DNA of 64,000 nt from Trebonia sp963785645 (GCA_963785645.1 CAWAWG010000005.1:434001-498000), one strand, 5' to 3'; counted from the stretch's first letter, positions 15,942 through 25,000 are shown. Made by a program: numbers and translations. The notes: generated from the sequence alone by a model not told the origin.

Positions 15942-16706
15942 CTAGCCGTCCGGAAGCAGCTTGCAACGCGCCACGGATAACGCCTGCGATGCAATCGATA
16001 ACATTGACAGATCCGTGTCGGAGGAGTCCGACTGCGCCTGATCCTTCACCTGCTGCGCATAGACGTTGACGTATTCCTGACCGGACAACTTCGCGATCTC
16101 GGCCATGATCTCGTCGGTGACCGCGCGCAGCGCCTCTCGGTCCTGCTCCCGGCCGTAGTAGCGCGAAAACTCCATCGGCTTGCCGAAGATCACCCCCGGC
16201 CGGACGCCGAACATCGGCTTGTGCGAGCCGGACGGCAGGAACTCGAAGGTGTTCATCATGGCGCACGGCACGACGGGCGCGCGGGACTCAAGCGCCAGCC
16301 GCGCCAGACCGGTGTGGCCCTTGTAGAGGCGCCCGTCCGGCGAGCGGGTGCCCTCCGGGTAGATGCCGAGTACCCTTCCCGCCGCGAGGACACGCAGCCC
16401 CGAGTGCAGCGCCCGCTCGCTGGCCTCGCCGCCGGTCCGGTCGATGGGGATCTGTCCGACGCCGCTGAAGAACGCCCGGCTGGCCAGTCCCTTGATGCCC
16501 TTCCCGGTGAAGTACTCGGACTTGGCGAGGAACACCACCTTGCGCGGCAGCGGCTCCGGGCCGAAGAAGTGGTCGGCGAACGAGAGGTGGTTGCTCGCGA
16601 GGATGACCGGGCCACGGCGCGGCACGTTCCGCCGTCCGCGGGACCAGGACCGGAACACTAGCTTCAGCGCTATGCCCAGCGTGTACTTGGCTATCCAGTA
16701 GAACAC
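15942..16706 (-). CDS. 1-acyl-sn-glycerol-3-phosphate acyltransferase (PlsC-like)
   Basis: 254 residues from GTG at 16706. The acyltransferase signature is clear: NHLSFAD (His40 and Asp45 of the HX4D motif), then IPIDRTGG, the EGTRSPDG motif and VPCAMMNT. It transfers an acyl chain onto lysophosphatidate or a related glycolipid at the cytoplasmic membrane face. The frame continues upstream past the divergent esterase start, so the GTG is chosen because it gives the usual short N-terminal amphipathic helix (VFYWIAKYTLGIALKLVF). Confidence 0.88.
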   Translation of the reverse strand: MFYWIAKYTLGIALKLVFRSWSRGRRNVPRRGPVILASNHLSFADHFFGPEPLPRKVVFLAKSEYFTGKGIKGLASRAFFSGVGQIPIDRTGGEASERALHSGLRVLAAGRVLGIYPEGTRSPDGRLYKGHTGLARLALESRAPVVPCAMMNTFEFLPSGSHKPMFGVRPGVIFGKPMEFSRYYGREQDREALRAVTDEIMAEIAKLSGQEYVNVYAQQVKDQAQSDSSDTDLSMLSIASQALSVARCKLLPDG

Positions 16707-16752
16707 GGATACATCGTCCCACGTCCCTCGAAATCTGTGGCACGATGCAAGA

Positions 16753-17526
16753 GTGTCATCAACATCGCCGGAGGCCGCAACTCCGGAGGCCACACCGTTC
16801 TCCGCTGACGGAGGGCCAGTTGGCGTCCTTGTCCTGCATGGATTTACCGGATCGCCGCGCACCGTGCGGGCCTGGGCCGAGCATCTGGCTCAGGCCGGGC
16901 TTACCGTACGGGCGCCGCTGCTCCCCGGGCACGGGGCGGGCTGGCGGGAACTCGCCAAGACCGGCTGGACGGACTGGTACGGATGCGCGGAGCGGGCGTT
17001 CACTGAGCTGTCCGGCCAGTGCGACCAGGTATTCGTCGCCGGGATCTCGATGGGCGGGTGCCTGGCGTTCCGGCTCGCGGAGACACAGGGCGACCGGGTC
17101 AGCGGGCTCGTCGTCGTGAATCCGTCGCTCGCAGGTGACAATCCTCTTATCCCGCTCGCACCGGTACTCAAATACGTGATCAGGGCGATACCGTCTATAG
17201 GCGGAGACATCAAGAAGCCGGGAGTGCAGGAGGGTGCCCTGAAGAAGACGCCGGTGGCATCCGTCGCGACGCTACCGCGGATGTGGAAGACGACAGCGGC
17301 CGGACTCGCCTCGGTGACGAAGCCGGTTCTCGTCTACCGGTCCACGGTCGACCACGTGGTGGGCCCCGCCAGCATGAAGGTGCTGACTGCCGCCCAGCCA
17401 GACGTCGAGGTGCGGCCGCTGGCCAACAGCTACCATGTCGCGACGCTTGACAACGACGCGCCCGAGATTTTCGATGGCACTCTGACGTTCGTTCAGAAGC
17501 ACAGCATCGCCAAGCAAAACGGGTAA
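16753..17526 (+). CDS. Alpha/beta hydrolase, carboxylesterase or monoacylglycerol lipase type
   Basis: 257 residues from GTG at 16753. Oxyanion-hole segment LHGFTGSP, nucleophile elbow GISMGG (Ser99), acid Asp200 in STVDHVVGP and His228 in NSYHVATLD form the expected catalytic triad. The arrangement matches the Est30-type carboxylesterases. It is divergent from plsC by 46 bp, which hints at shared control of lipid turnover. Physiological substrate unknown. Confidence 0.88.
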   Translation: MSSTSPEAATPEATPFSADGGPVGVLVLHGFTGSPRTVRAWAEHLAQAGLTVRAPLLPGHGAGWRELAKTGWTDWYGCAERAFTELSGQCDQVFVAGISMGGCLAFRLAETQGDRVSGLVVVNPSLAGDNPLIPLAPVLKYVIRAIPSIGGDIKKPGVQEGALKKTPVASVATLPRMWKTTAAGLASVTKPVLVYRSTVDHVVGPASMKVLTAAQPDVEVRPLANSYHVATLDNDAPEIFDGTLTFVQKHSIAKQNG

Positions 17527-17654
17527 GACTAAAGGGTGACGACACTGAGCCCCGCACAAGTCTCGTCTCGCCAGGCCGGTCCGGCGGGACGCCGGGGGGC
17601 GCGGAATAGCTCCCCAGGGGAAACAGTTCAACGCAAAAAGGTCACCCCGGCGGC

Positions 17655-17697
17655 TTTGCCAGCGGGGGGTACGGGGGGACATCCCTCCGGGAGAGAA
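17655..17697 (+). promoter_or_regulatory. G-run hairpin with Shine-Dalgarno before a TTG start
   Basis: GGGGGGTACGGGGGG-ACAT-CCCTCC can fold, and its 3' side continues as GGGAGAGAACA directly before the TTG start at 17700. The whole stretch from about 17560 to 17697 is made of dispersed G/C repeats and holds no gene. The arrangement parallels 575-605 before the DAHP synthase gene. Confidence 0.45.
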
Positions 17698-17699
17698 CA

Positions 17700-18377
17700 T
17701 TGACTGACGGGGACGTGCCGGGGGGAACCGGCACAGGTGGCAACGCGACAGGCGGAGACGGCGACGAGGCGGCCTGGCTGGACCTGATCGCCCGTTTCGA
17801 CGTCCCCGCGCCCGCCGACGAGGCGCCGCCCTGGCCAGACCGGGAAGACCTGGCGGGTCCGGTGCACGTCACGCCGGCCGTGCCGCCCCCGGTGCCTGAC
17901 TCACTGCCCGGTGAGCCGCCGACCAACCCGACCGGGCTGCCCGGGCTGCCGGTGCTCGGCGGCTCTTCCCCGATGCCGGACACCACGATTCCGGACAGCA
18001 TGGGTCCTGGCAGCGTCGGTCCGGGCGATGCGAGGCCGGACAAGATGCTGCCGGACCAGCCGTGGCCGGGGCTTGGGGCCCGTACCGGCCCGAGGGACGC
18101 ACCCCCGGCGGACGACGATCCCGCCAACGACCACTACATCCCGCCGGTACCGCCGCCGCTGCCTAAGCTCGACCCGGTGACCAAGGGCGCCTGGCTGGCC
18201 CTATTCGGCGGTCCCCTCTACCTGCTGATCTGTACCGCCATCGGCGCCACCATCTCCGGGCTCGCCGCCTTCCTCGCGGTCGCCGCGTTCATCGGCGGCT
18301 TCGTCGTCATCGTGCTGCGGATGGACAACGGTCGGCCACCCGACTCCGGGTCCGACGACGACGGCGCCGTGGTCTGA
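17700..18377 (+). CDS. Proline-rich membrane protein, conserved in actinobacteria
   Basis: 225 residues. A long hydrophilic Gly/Pro/Asp-rich N-terminal region (with AAWLDLIARFDVPAP) leads to the conserved block HYIPPVPPPLPKLDPVTKGA and two C-terminal membrane helices (WLALFGGPLYLLICTAIGA and FLAVAAFIGGFVVIVL). The TTG at 17700 is used because GGGAG lies about 6 nt upstream. Function unknown. Its last 71 bp overlap the convergent gene at 18307. Confidence 0.7.
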   Translation: MTDGDVPGGTGTGGNATGGDGDEAAWLDLIARFDVPAPADEAPPWPDREDLAGPVHVTPAVPPPVPDSLPGEPPTNPTGLPGLPVLGGSSPMPDTTIPDSMGPGSVGPGDARPDKMLPDQPWPGLGARTGPRDAPPADDDPANDHYIPPVPPPLPKLDPVTKGAWLALFGGPLYLLICTAIGATISGLAAFLAVAAFIGGFVVIVLRMDNGRPPDSGSDDDGAVV

Positions 18378-18810
18378 ATGCCCGGGGTCCGCTGGCTGCC
18401 TGGGGTCTGCTGGCTGCCCTGGCGACCCGGGACGCACCGGCTGCGCCGGCTGACGGCGAGGCAGGCCGCTGCGGAGGGCGCAGGGCCGCGTCGAAGAGGC
18501 TGAACGCATCCCTGGTCAGCCCGGCCAGGGTATCCCCGACGCCGGCGAACTGCCCGGCGCCGCTGCCGCTGCTGCCCGGTTCCCGGTACCGGCGGGCAGC
18601 CCGGCAGATCGGGCACCACTGGCACTCCGGGGGCTCGTCGGTCAGCTCCTCTGTGGTCGCGGTCTCCCAGACATCGGTGTTCTTGGCCCGGCCGCCGCCG
18701 AGCGTGGATTTCATCCGGCCCGCCACGTCGCGGCCAATGCTCTTGGCCCCGGCCTTCATCAGCCACCGCTGGAAATCACCGATCGGGTCGCTGCCCGGCT
18801 GAGTGCTCAT
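18307..18810 (-). CDS. Conserved actinobacterial protein with CxxC motif
   Basis: 167 residues. The conserved part is residues 1-120: IGDFQRWLMKAGAKSIGRDV, then CQWCPICRAARRYREP, whose three Cys could bind a metal, and FAGVGDTLAGLTRDAFSLFD. The last 45 residues are Arg-rich and lie antisense to the preceding gene, so the natural end may be earlier and hidden by a frameshift. No function assigned. Confidence 0.55.
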   Translation of the reverse strand: MSTQPGSDPIGDFQRWLMKAGAKSIGRDVAGRMKSTLGGGRAKNTDVWETATTEELTDEPPECQWCPICRAARRYREPGSSGSGAGQFAGVGDTLAGLTRDAFSLFDAALRPPQRPASPSAGAAGASRVARAASRPQAASGPRAFRPRRRRRRTRSRVADRCPSAAR

Positions 18811-18845
18811 ACAGGCAGATTAACCCTCCTGACCGGATGTGTTGT

Positions 18846-19625
18846 TCACAGTTCCACTACGTACGGGACGCGGGTGGCACGGAAGTGGCCGACGTTGACG
18901 CACTCCGTGCTCCCGATGCGCACCCGGCGCGCAAGGGGATTGTGCACGTGCCCGAAGAAGGCGTACCTGGGCTGCGTCCGGCGGATCACCTCGAGCAGCG
19001 CGGCGGAGCCGGTTTCCAGGCGGCGCGCCCGGACGTCGTAGAGCAGTTCGGGTACCGCCGGGGGGATGTGGGTGCAGAGCACGTCCACCGCGCCGATGGC
19101 GTCCAGTTTGGCCGCGTACAGGGCCGGCGGGATCTCGTTGGGAGTCCGGTACGGTGAGATCAGCCCGGCGCCGACAAAGCCGAACGTTACGCCGCTGACC
19201 TCTGCCCGGCTGCCGTCGAGCACCTGGTGGCCGGGCTTGCGGAAGGACTCCCACAGGCGCGGGATGTCAACGTTGCCGTAGGTGAGATAGGCGGGCTCGG
19301 CCAGCGCGCCGAAGAGCGCGGCGTACTGCTTCCTGATCGCCTGCTCGGTAAGGTTGCGCGGGTCGGTGCCGCGGTCGGCCGCCAGCCTTGCCGCGATGCC
19401 GGCGGTGAGGGCCCTGGCCTCGTCGAACCGCCGAGCGGTACGCAGGCCGATGTACTCCTTGGCGTTCTCGGCGCCGTAGATATCGGCGAAAATGCCCTGC
19501 GTATGGTCTGCGTAGTCGAGGAACAAAAGCATGTCACCGAGGCAGATCAGCATGTCCGCGCCGTCGCCTGCCGTCTTGAGCGCGTCGGCCGTGCCGTGCA
19601 CATCACTTACCACGTGGACCCTCAT
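18846..19625 (-). CDS. Calcineurin-like metallophosphoesterase
   Basis: 259 residues. The metal-binding series is complete: VVSDVHG, LICLGDMLLF, YGNVDIPRL, CTHIPPAVPELLY and GHVHNPLAR. The ATG at 19625 gives MRVHVVSDVHG; an in-frame ATG lies 12 bp earlier. Divergent from the acyl-CoA synthetase gene by 43 bp. Members hydrolyse phosphodiesters or monoesters; the substrate is not visible. Confidence 0.85.
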   Translation of the reverse strand: MRVHVVSDVHGTADALKTAGDGADMLICLGDMLLFLDYADHTQGIFADIYGAENAKEYIGLRTARRFDEARALTAGIAARLAADRGTDPRNLTEQAIRKQYAALFGALAEPAYLTYGNVDIPRLWESFRKPGHQVLDGSRAEVSGVTFGFVGAGLISPYRTPNEIPPALYAAKLDAIGAVDVLCTHIPPAVPELLYDVRARRLETGSAALLEVIRRTQPRYAFFGHVHNPLARRVRIGSTECVNVGHFRATRVPYVVEL

Positions 19626-19668
19626 GGGATAAAACATAGACTCGGGTGGACGGAGAACGGAGAAGTCC

Positions 19669-21645
19669 TTGCGCGAGTACAGCATTCCCGCCCTGGCGGA
19701 GATCCCGGCGTCGGCGAACGCGGCGGACTTGGTCACGCGCCGCGCGGCGGAGCAGCCCTCCGCCGTCATGCTGCGGCGTAAGACGCCGGACGGTACCTGG
19801 ACGGACGTTACCGCCGCGCAGTTCAAGTACGAGGTGCACGCGCTCGCCAAGGGATTCATCGCGGCCGGGGTCGAGGCCGGAGACCGGATCGCCCTTATGT
19901 CGCACACCAGGTACGAGTGGACGCTGATCGACTACGCGCTGTGGACCGCCGGCGCGGTCGTGGTGCCGATCTACGAGACCTCATCGGCCGAGCAGGCCGA
20001 GTGGATCCTGTCGAACTCCCAGGCCCGTGCCGTCATCGCGGAGACCGACGGGTTCGCCGGGATGATCTCCGCGGCCAGGGAGCGGCTGCCCGCGCTTGAG
20101 CACCTGTGGCTGCTCGACCCGGACCTGCCGTCGCTGATCGCCGACGGGGCGGGCGTGACCGCGGAGTCCCTTGACTCCCGGGCCCGGTCGCGGAGCGCCG
20201 AGGACATCGCCACCATCATCTATACCTCCGGCACCACCGGGCGGCCCAAGGGGTGCGAACTCACCCACGAGAACCTGCTCGCGGCCGTCAGGAACACGTT
20301 CATGGGGCCCATCGCGGCGATCAACGCCTACGGCACGGCGTCCACCCTGCTGTTCCTGCCGCTCGCACACGTCTTCGCCCGGGTCATCGAGGTCGGCACC
20401 CTGGAGGCCGGCATCGTACTCGGGCACTGCTCGGACATGGACAACCTGCTGCCCGACCTGGCGTCGTTCCAGCCGACGTTCGTTCTCGCCGTGCCGCGCG
20501 TCTTCGAGAAGGTGTACAACGGCGCCGAGGCCAGGGCGATCGGCGAGGGCCGGGGCAAGATCTTCTCCCGTGCGGCCGGTACCGCCGTCGCGTACAGCGA
20601 GGCGCTTGACTCCTCAGGACCCGGACTCCGGCTGCGGGCCGAGCACGCCCTGTTCGATCGTCTCGTCTACGGCAAGCTCCGCGCCGCCCTCGGCGGCAAA
20701 GCCGAGTGGGCGCTGTCCGGCGGTGCCGCCCTCGCGCCGCGGCTCGGGCACTTCTTCCGCGGGATCGGCATCTCCATCCTCGAGGGATACGGGCTGACCG
20801 AGACGACCGCACCGGTGTCGGTGAGCCGGCCCGACCGGCAGAAGATCGGCTCGGTGGGCCAGCCGCTGCCTGGAGTCGCCGTGCGGATCGCCGACGACAA
20901 AGAGATCCTGGTCAAGGGCAGGTCCATCTTCCCCGCCTACTGGCACGACGAGGCGGCCACCAAGGACGCGTTCACCACCGACGGCTACTACGCCACCGGG
21001 GACCTCGGCGAACTCGACGACGAGGGCTTCCTGACGATCACCGGCAGGAAGAAGGAGATAATCGTCACCGCGGGCGGCAAGAACGTCGCCCCGGCGGTGC
21101 TCGAGGACCGGATGCGGATGCACGCGCTGATCTCGCAGTGCATGGTGGTCGGTGACGGCCGGCCGTTCGTCGGGGTCCTCGTCACGATCGACACCGATGC
21201 CTTCGGTCCGTGGAAGGAACGGCACGGCAAGGCCGCCGATGCGACCGTGGCGGACCTGCGCGACGATCCGGAGCTGAACGCCGAGATCCAGGCGGCCGTG
21301 GACGACGCGAACAAGGCGGTGTCCCGGGCGGAGTCGATCAAGAAGTTCCGGATACTCGACGGGGACTTCACCCAGGAGCAGGGGCACCTGTCGGCCAAGC
21401 TCGGCATCAAGCGCGCGGTGCTAGCTAAGGAGTTCGCGAGCGACATCGACGCCCTGTACGCTAGCGGTTGCTGTTATCCTTCGTCGATTAGGGTGCGGAG
21501 GCGACTGGCGATCAGGTTCCAGTTCCAGTCGCGCTCCACCCAGGCTCGGCCTTTCTCGCCCATCGCCTTCGCGTCCGCCGGGTCCTGGAGCAGGGCGATC
21601 AGGCGCTGCGTCAGGGCCGCCTCGTCGCGGCCGCCGACCACGTAA
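19669..21645 (+). CDS. Long-chain fatty acid-CoA ligase (AMP-forming)
   Basis: It activates fatty acids to acyl-CoA through an acyl-adenylate. The AMP-binding motifs are present: IIYTSGTTGRPKG (P-loop), GYGLTET, YATGDLGELDDEGFLTITGR and the KKEIIVTAGGKNVAP hinge. The TTG start at 19669 has GGAG nearby. A natural C-terminus is expected around KEFASDIDALYA (base ~21463), where a TAG sits one frame off. The annotated frame instead runs 60 residues further, antisense to the glycosyltransferase gene. One missing or extra base before 21463 would explain this. Confidence 0.88.
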   Translation: MREYSIPALAEIPASANAADLVTRRAAEQPSAVMLRRKTPDGTWTDVTAAQFKYEVHALAKGFIAAGVEAGDRIALMSHTRYEWTLIDYALWTAGAVVVPIYETSSAEQAEWILSNSQARAVIAETDGFAGMISAARERLPALEHLWLLDPDLPSLIADGAGVTAESLDSRARSRSAEDIATIIYTSGTTGRPKGCELTHENLLAAVRNTFMGPIAAINAYGTASTLLFLPLAHVFARVIEVGTLEAGIVLGHCSDMDNLLPDLASFQPTFVLAVPRVFEKVYNGAEARAIGEGRGKIFSRAAGTAVAYSEALDSSGPGLRLRAEHALFDRLVYGKLRAALGGKAEWALSGGAALAPRLGHFFRGIGISILEGYGLTETTAPVSVSRPDRQKIGSVGQPLPGVAVRIADDKEILVKGRSIFPAYWHDEAATKDAFTTDGYYATGDLGELDDEGFLTITGRKKEIIVTAGGKNVAPAVLEDRMRMHALISQCMVVGDGRPFVGVLVTIDTDAFGPWKERHGKAADATVADLRDDPELNAEIQAAVDDANKAVSRAESIKKFRILDGDFTQEQGHLSAKLGIKRAVLAKEFASDIDALYASGCCYPSSIRVRRRLAIRFQFQSRSTQARPFSPIAFASAGSWSRAIRRCVRAASSRPPTT

Positions 21646-22676
21646 CCGGTCTCGCCGTCCAGAATCGCGTCCGGGGCACCGCCCGAGTCGCCGCCGACGA
21701 CCGGCAGGCCGGCTGCGGACGCCTCCAGGTAGACGATGCCGAGGCCCTCGACGTCGAGGCCACCGCGCCTGGTGCGGCACGGCATGGAGAAGACGTCGCC
21801 CGCCGCGTAGTGCGCGGGAAGCTCCTCCTGCGGTACCGGGCCGGTGAAGTAGACGGAGGGACGATAGCCCGCCGCGTGGTACGCGGGAAGCTCCGCCGGC
21901 GGAACCGGGCCGACGGCGCTGATCCAGGTGGCCAGGCCCAGCCGCTGTGAGAGTTTATGCAGGGCCGACGCGTACGACCCGCCGCTGACGATGAGGAGGG
22001 CCGCGTCGGGCACCTGCTCGAGTACCTCGGGCCAGACGTGCAGCAGCGTATCCTGGCCCTTGCGCGGTACCAGGCGGGACACGCAGACCACCACGGGACG
22101 CTCACCGAGGCCGTAGCGGTCCCTGATAACTCTGCGCGCCTCTGGGTCGGGACGGAAGGTGGTCGCGTCCACACCGGGGTGCAGCCGGGTCATCCGGGCG
22201 GCCGCCCGCGGGGTGAGTGCCCCGGCGACACGGACCTTGAAGTACTCGCCCAGGTACGTCAGCACGTCAGTCCGCTCGCCGATCTGGCGCAGCAGTTGCC
22301 TGGCGACCGGCAGCGCCGCCCAGCCGGCCTCGTGGCCGTGGGTGATCGCGATCGCCCGCCGCACGCCGGCCTCACGGAGCACCGGCGTGATCAGCCCCAG
22401 GGGGGCCGAGGCACCGAAGATGACCACTTCGGCCTTTCTCGACCGGACAAGCCCGGCGGCCCGGCGGCGAACGCTCGGGCCGCCGATCATCAGCGAGGTC
22501 GGGTGCCTGACCACCTCGAACGGCTGGGCGGCATCGAAGCCGGCGTCACCCTCCCACTTCGGGGCGTAGACGGTGAGCTGGCCAGGGTCCAGCCGGAGGG
22601 CCAACTCATAAACGAATGACTGAATGCCGCCCCGCCGAGGCGGGAAGTCGTTAGTAACGATCAACGTGCGTCGCAT
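21474..22676 (-). CDS. GT4 glycosyltransferase, PimB-like mannosyltransferase, with an internal 23-residue duplication
   Basis: 400 residues. The GT-B fold is shown by TLIVTNDFPPRRGGIQSFVY at the start, ITHGHEAGW, VVVCVSRLVPRKGQD and the C-terminal MPCRTRRGGLDVEGLGIVYL with EASAAGLPVVGG. The pattern fits PimB', which adds the second mannose to phosphatidylinositol mannosides at the membrane. Oddly, GPVPPAELPAYHAAGY is followed 23 residues later by GPVPQEELPAHYAAGD, from a 69-bp tandem duplication (21799-21915). The ATG at 22676 is the canonical start; upstream lies repeat DNA. Confidence 0.85.
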   Translation of the reverse strand: MRRTLIVTNDFPPRRGGIQSFVYELALRLDPGQLTVYAPKWEGDAGFDAAQPFEVVRHPTSLMIGGPSVRRRAAGLVRSRKAEVVIFGASAPLGLITPVLREAGVRRAIAITHGHEAGWAALPVARQLLRQIGERTDVLTYLGEYFKVRVAGALTPRAAARMTRLHPGVDATTFRPDPEARRVIRDRYGLGERPVVVCVSRLVPRKGQDTLLHVWPEVLEQVPDAALLIVSGGSYASALHKLSQRLGLATWISAVGPVPPAELPAYHAAGYRPSVYFTGPVPQEELPAHYAAGDVFSMPCRTRRGGLDVEGLGIVYLEASAAGLPVVGGDSGGAPDAILDGETGYVVGGRDEAALTQRLIALLQDPADAKAMGEKGRAWVERDWNWNLIASRLRTLIDEG

Positions 22677-22727
22677 AACGTCCCTCAGTTTAGGCGGCAC
22701 AGGGTCACCGAAAGCAGCGGACCTGCG

Positions 22728-22997
22728 GACCAACAACAGCAACCACTGAGATAGCGGACCAGCAACGGCAACCAACCGGATACGTACCCGGCGCCACAGG
22801 CGCCGTCCCGGGCGCCGCCCGGCGAGGGGGATACGAAGGCCAGTGGAGGGGCTCCCTTTGTTTTGGGGGAGGGACTCCCCCATGCGCGGGGGGACCGGGG
22901 GCGTCCCCCAGGGGAATTGGATCCGGGTGGCGACCACGAGTGCTAAGGAGTCAGCCGGGAGCTTTGGTGCGGGGGGTACGGGGGGTCGTCCCCCCGG
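22728..22997 (+). repeat. Dispersed composite repeat (type C) plus two G-run hairpins
   Basis: This is the third copy of the repeat seen at 10331-10545, nearly identical over about 170 bp: CCAACAACAGCAACCA, CCAGCAACGGCAACCA, a GGCGCC hairpin, GGAGGGGCTCCC and GGGGGAGGGACTCCCCC. It is followed by GGGGGCGTCCCCC and by GGGGGG-TCGT-CCCCCC (22981-22996). The stretch between the glycosyltransferase and NlpC genes holds nothing else. Confidence 0.85.
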
Positions 22998-23001
22998 GAA
23001 A

Positions 23002-24054
23002 CTACGGTCTTGCTGCGCCGTCGAAGCTGTCTGCGTACCAGGAGGTGCTCATGCTGATCTCGCGGACCGGCTGGCCAGCCGATGGCGCATCGACGATCAT
23101 GCCGCCGCCGACGTACATGGCGACGTGGCCGATGCCGTTGTAGTACAGCAGGTCCCCTGGCTGAATCTCGGACACGGAGATGTGCGGCAGCGCCGCCCAC
23201 TGGCTGTAGGTGTCGCGTGGAATCGTGATGCCCGCCGACGCCCAGGCCTTCATCACCAGCCCGGAACAGTCGAACCCGACGCTGCAGGGGCCGGTTGAAC
23301 CGTAGCTGTAGGGGCAGCCGAGCTGCTTGAACACGAAGGCCACCGCCGAATCCGCCTGGGACCCGGTCGGGCCGGTGTAGACGGCGTCCGTGATGCCGCC
23401 GCCGCTGTTGACGGTTCCTTGCTGCACCGCCGCCAGTTCCGTGCCGGTCAACGAGTTGAGTATCGAGTTCTGTTTAGCCAGCAGCGAGGAGATGTGGTCC
23501 TTGGTGTCCTTGCGCTGGGTGGCGAGCTGCGCTATGCCCTGCTCGGTGTGCTGCTGTTCCTGCTGGACGGCGGCGAGTTGCGTGGCGATGCCCAAGAAGG
23601 CCTGTGTCTCCAGGTTTCTCGTTCCGGTGATCTGCATGACGATCGATGCCTCGGCGAGCACCTGCCTTGGGTCGTTGGACGTCAGCAGTCCGGCGAGCGA
23701 CGTCGAGGCCGAGTCCTCGTAGGACGAATCCGCGATCTGCACGACCAGCTGCCGCGCCGACTCGTACCGCGCCTGCTCGCTGGCCAGCTGCCCGTTCAGC
23801 TGCCTCAGCCGCGCGTCGGCCGTGTCGAGTTGCTCCTCAACCTGGTCGTACTGCTGGTTCGCCTTGTTGAACTCACCGGTGAGAGTGTTGATCGTGGCCC
23901 GCACCTGGTCGATGTTGGGCTGCGGCTGCGCGGCGGCGACCTGCGTCACCGCGGCGGCGAGTCCGCCAGCGAGGAGCACGGCGACGCCGATCGCGACGGC
24001 GCGCCGTTTCCTGCCCGTGCGGGCAGCCAGTCGCATGCGCAGCGTGACTCTCAC
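23002..24054 (-). CDS. NlpC/P60 peptidoglycan endopeptidase with coiled-coil domain (RipA-like)
   Basis: 350 residues, exported. A Lys/Arg-rich start and hydrophobic stretch (AVAIGVAVLLAGGLAAAVTQ) form a signal peptide; residues 45-215 are coiled coil (QQYDQVEEQLDTADARLRQL); the C-terminus is the NlpC/P60 Cys peptidase with Cys263 in FDCSGLV and His310 in GHVAMY. It should cut the D-Glu to DAP bond of stem peptides during cell separation. The GTG at 24054 has GAGGAG a few bases upstream. The TAG stop and last codons lie at the edge of a G-run repeat. Confidence 0.93.
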   Translation of the reverse strand: MRVTLRMRLAARTGRKRRAVAIGVAVLLAGGLAAAVTQVAAAQPQPNIDQVRATINTLTGEFNKANQQYDQVEEQLDTADARLRQLNGQLASEQARYESARQLVVQIADSSYEDSASTSLAGLLTSNDPRQVLAEASIVMQITGTRNLETQAFLGIATQLAAVQQEQQHTEQGIAQLATQRKDTKDHISSLLAKQNSILNSLTGTELAAVQQGTVNSGGGITDAVYTGPTGSQADSAVAFVFKQLGCPYSYGSTGPCSVGFDCSGLVMKAWASAGITIPRDTYSQWAALPHISVSEIQPGDLLYYNGIGHVAMYVGGGMIVDAPSAGQPVREISMSTSWYADSFDGAARP

Positions 24055-24091
24055 GACTCCTCACCATGCTCATCGCTTGACAGTGTTCGTC

Positions 24092-24121
24092 ACGCTATTG
24101 ATGCGCGGGCAGGGGTCTCAA
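24092..24121 (-). promoter_or_regulatory. Possible sigma-70-type promoter of the NlpC/P60 gene
   Basis: TTGAGA and TAGCGT, 18 nt apart on the minus strand, lie about 40 bases before the GTG start. Matches are modest, so this is tentative. Confidence 0.3.
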
Positions 24122-24575
24122 CCGGGTTCTACCAATTGTGACCTTTGGTTGACATCTTCCCCTGCCACTTCACTCCTCCCGCCACCGCACCCGGCTGCTC
24201 GGCAGGCTCAGCGGTTTGCTTAGCGATCGTGAGTGATCTGACAGTTGAGGTCGCGCTCACGCCTGCCTGTTAGTCGCCGATTGTTCACAATTCGCGTGCC
24301 GCCGCGCAGATAAGCCGCCATGCGGAACGGGAACCCCGCACCCGAACCGCGCGGCCCTGTCCTGGCACGATTCCCTCACGCACCGGGGCACCACGGTCCC
24401 TGCCCCCCGGCCAGGGACCGCCACGCCCAATCTCGGCCAGCGGCAGGGGACGGCCACCAGCACCCGAGTGCCGTCCCCGTTCGCCCGACAGATAGCCAAA
24501 CCAGGAGCACCGCAACGCGACGCGGGCCGGGCAGCAGACCGCCCGCCCGCGTCGCAGGCACGCAGGGGCCGCGCC
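24122..24575. other. Gene-free stretch with a hairpin downstream of the truncated gene at 24576
   Basis: No coding region is convincing here. CGGTCCCTG (24394-24402) pairs perfectly with CAGGGACCG (24412-24420) around CCCCCCGGC. This could terminate the minus-strand gene ending at 24576. A c-di-AMP (ydaO) riboswitch was looked for upstream of the NlpC gene and not found. Confidence 0.5.
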
Positions 24576-25000
24576 TTATTCGGCTGCTTCCGGCTGCTTG
24601 TCCCACTTCTGGCGTGCCGCTTTGTCGTAGTCCGTATCGACCCTGGTAAAGCTCCAGGGGCCATCGTTGATCTCGCCAGGGTCGCGGCCGAAGCCGAGCC
24701 ACTTACCTTTGAGACGGTCGCCAGCCTGGTTGATCTCCATCTGGATCGTGCCGTCGTAGACGGCACCCTGGTAGTAGCCGCCGCCAGAGGTGATCTCGGT
24801 CCAGTTACCCTTGGTCATCTTCCCGTTGACCGTGAGGTCAAGGGCCAGCGTGGATTCCTGTTCAGGCAGCGATCGGACCATCAAGCCCTGACCGCGCTGG
24901 AGTATCAGCACGTAGTGCCGTGACGTGTACATCTTCTGTCGACTGGACGACGGGTAGCTGTACTCACTCAGCCAGATCCCGGTAAGCGGGCCGTAGATGA
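24576..25000 (-). pseudogene. C-terminal domain of an XRE-type regulator, N-terminus missing
   Basis: About 140 residues from GPLTGIWLSEYSYPSSSRQK through HYVLILQRGQGLMVRSLPEQ and GTIQMEINQAGDRLKGKWLG to GPWSFTRVD match the C-terminal half seen in many actinobacterial proteins whose N-terminus is an HTH_3 DNA-binding domain. Here the expected HTH is absent. Upstream of about base 25000 the sequence instead codes on the other strand. The gene was therefore truncated, probably by recombination, at the same point where the plus-strand neighbour lacks its start. Confidence 0.6.

Noticed and set aside
21464..21645. A genuine 60-residue C-terminal extension of the acyl-CoA synthetase
   Set aside because: It is the antisense of the conserved end of the glycosyltransferase and lies beyond the natural family C-terminus; a frameshift is more likely.
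24055..24300. c-di-AMP (ydaO) riboswitch upstream of the NlpC/P60 gene
   Set aside because: The expected conserved blocks could not be matched on the minus strand.
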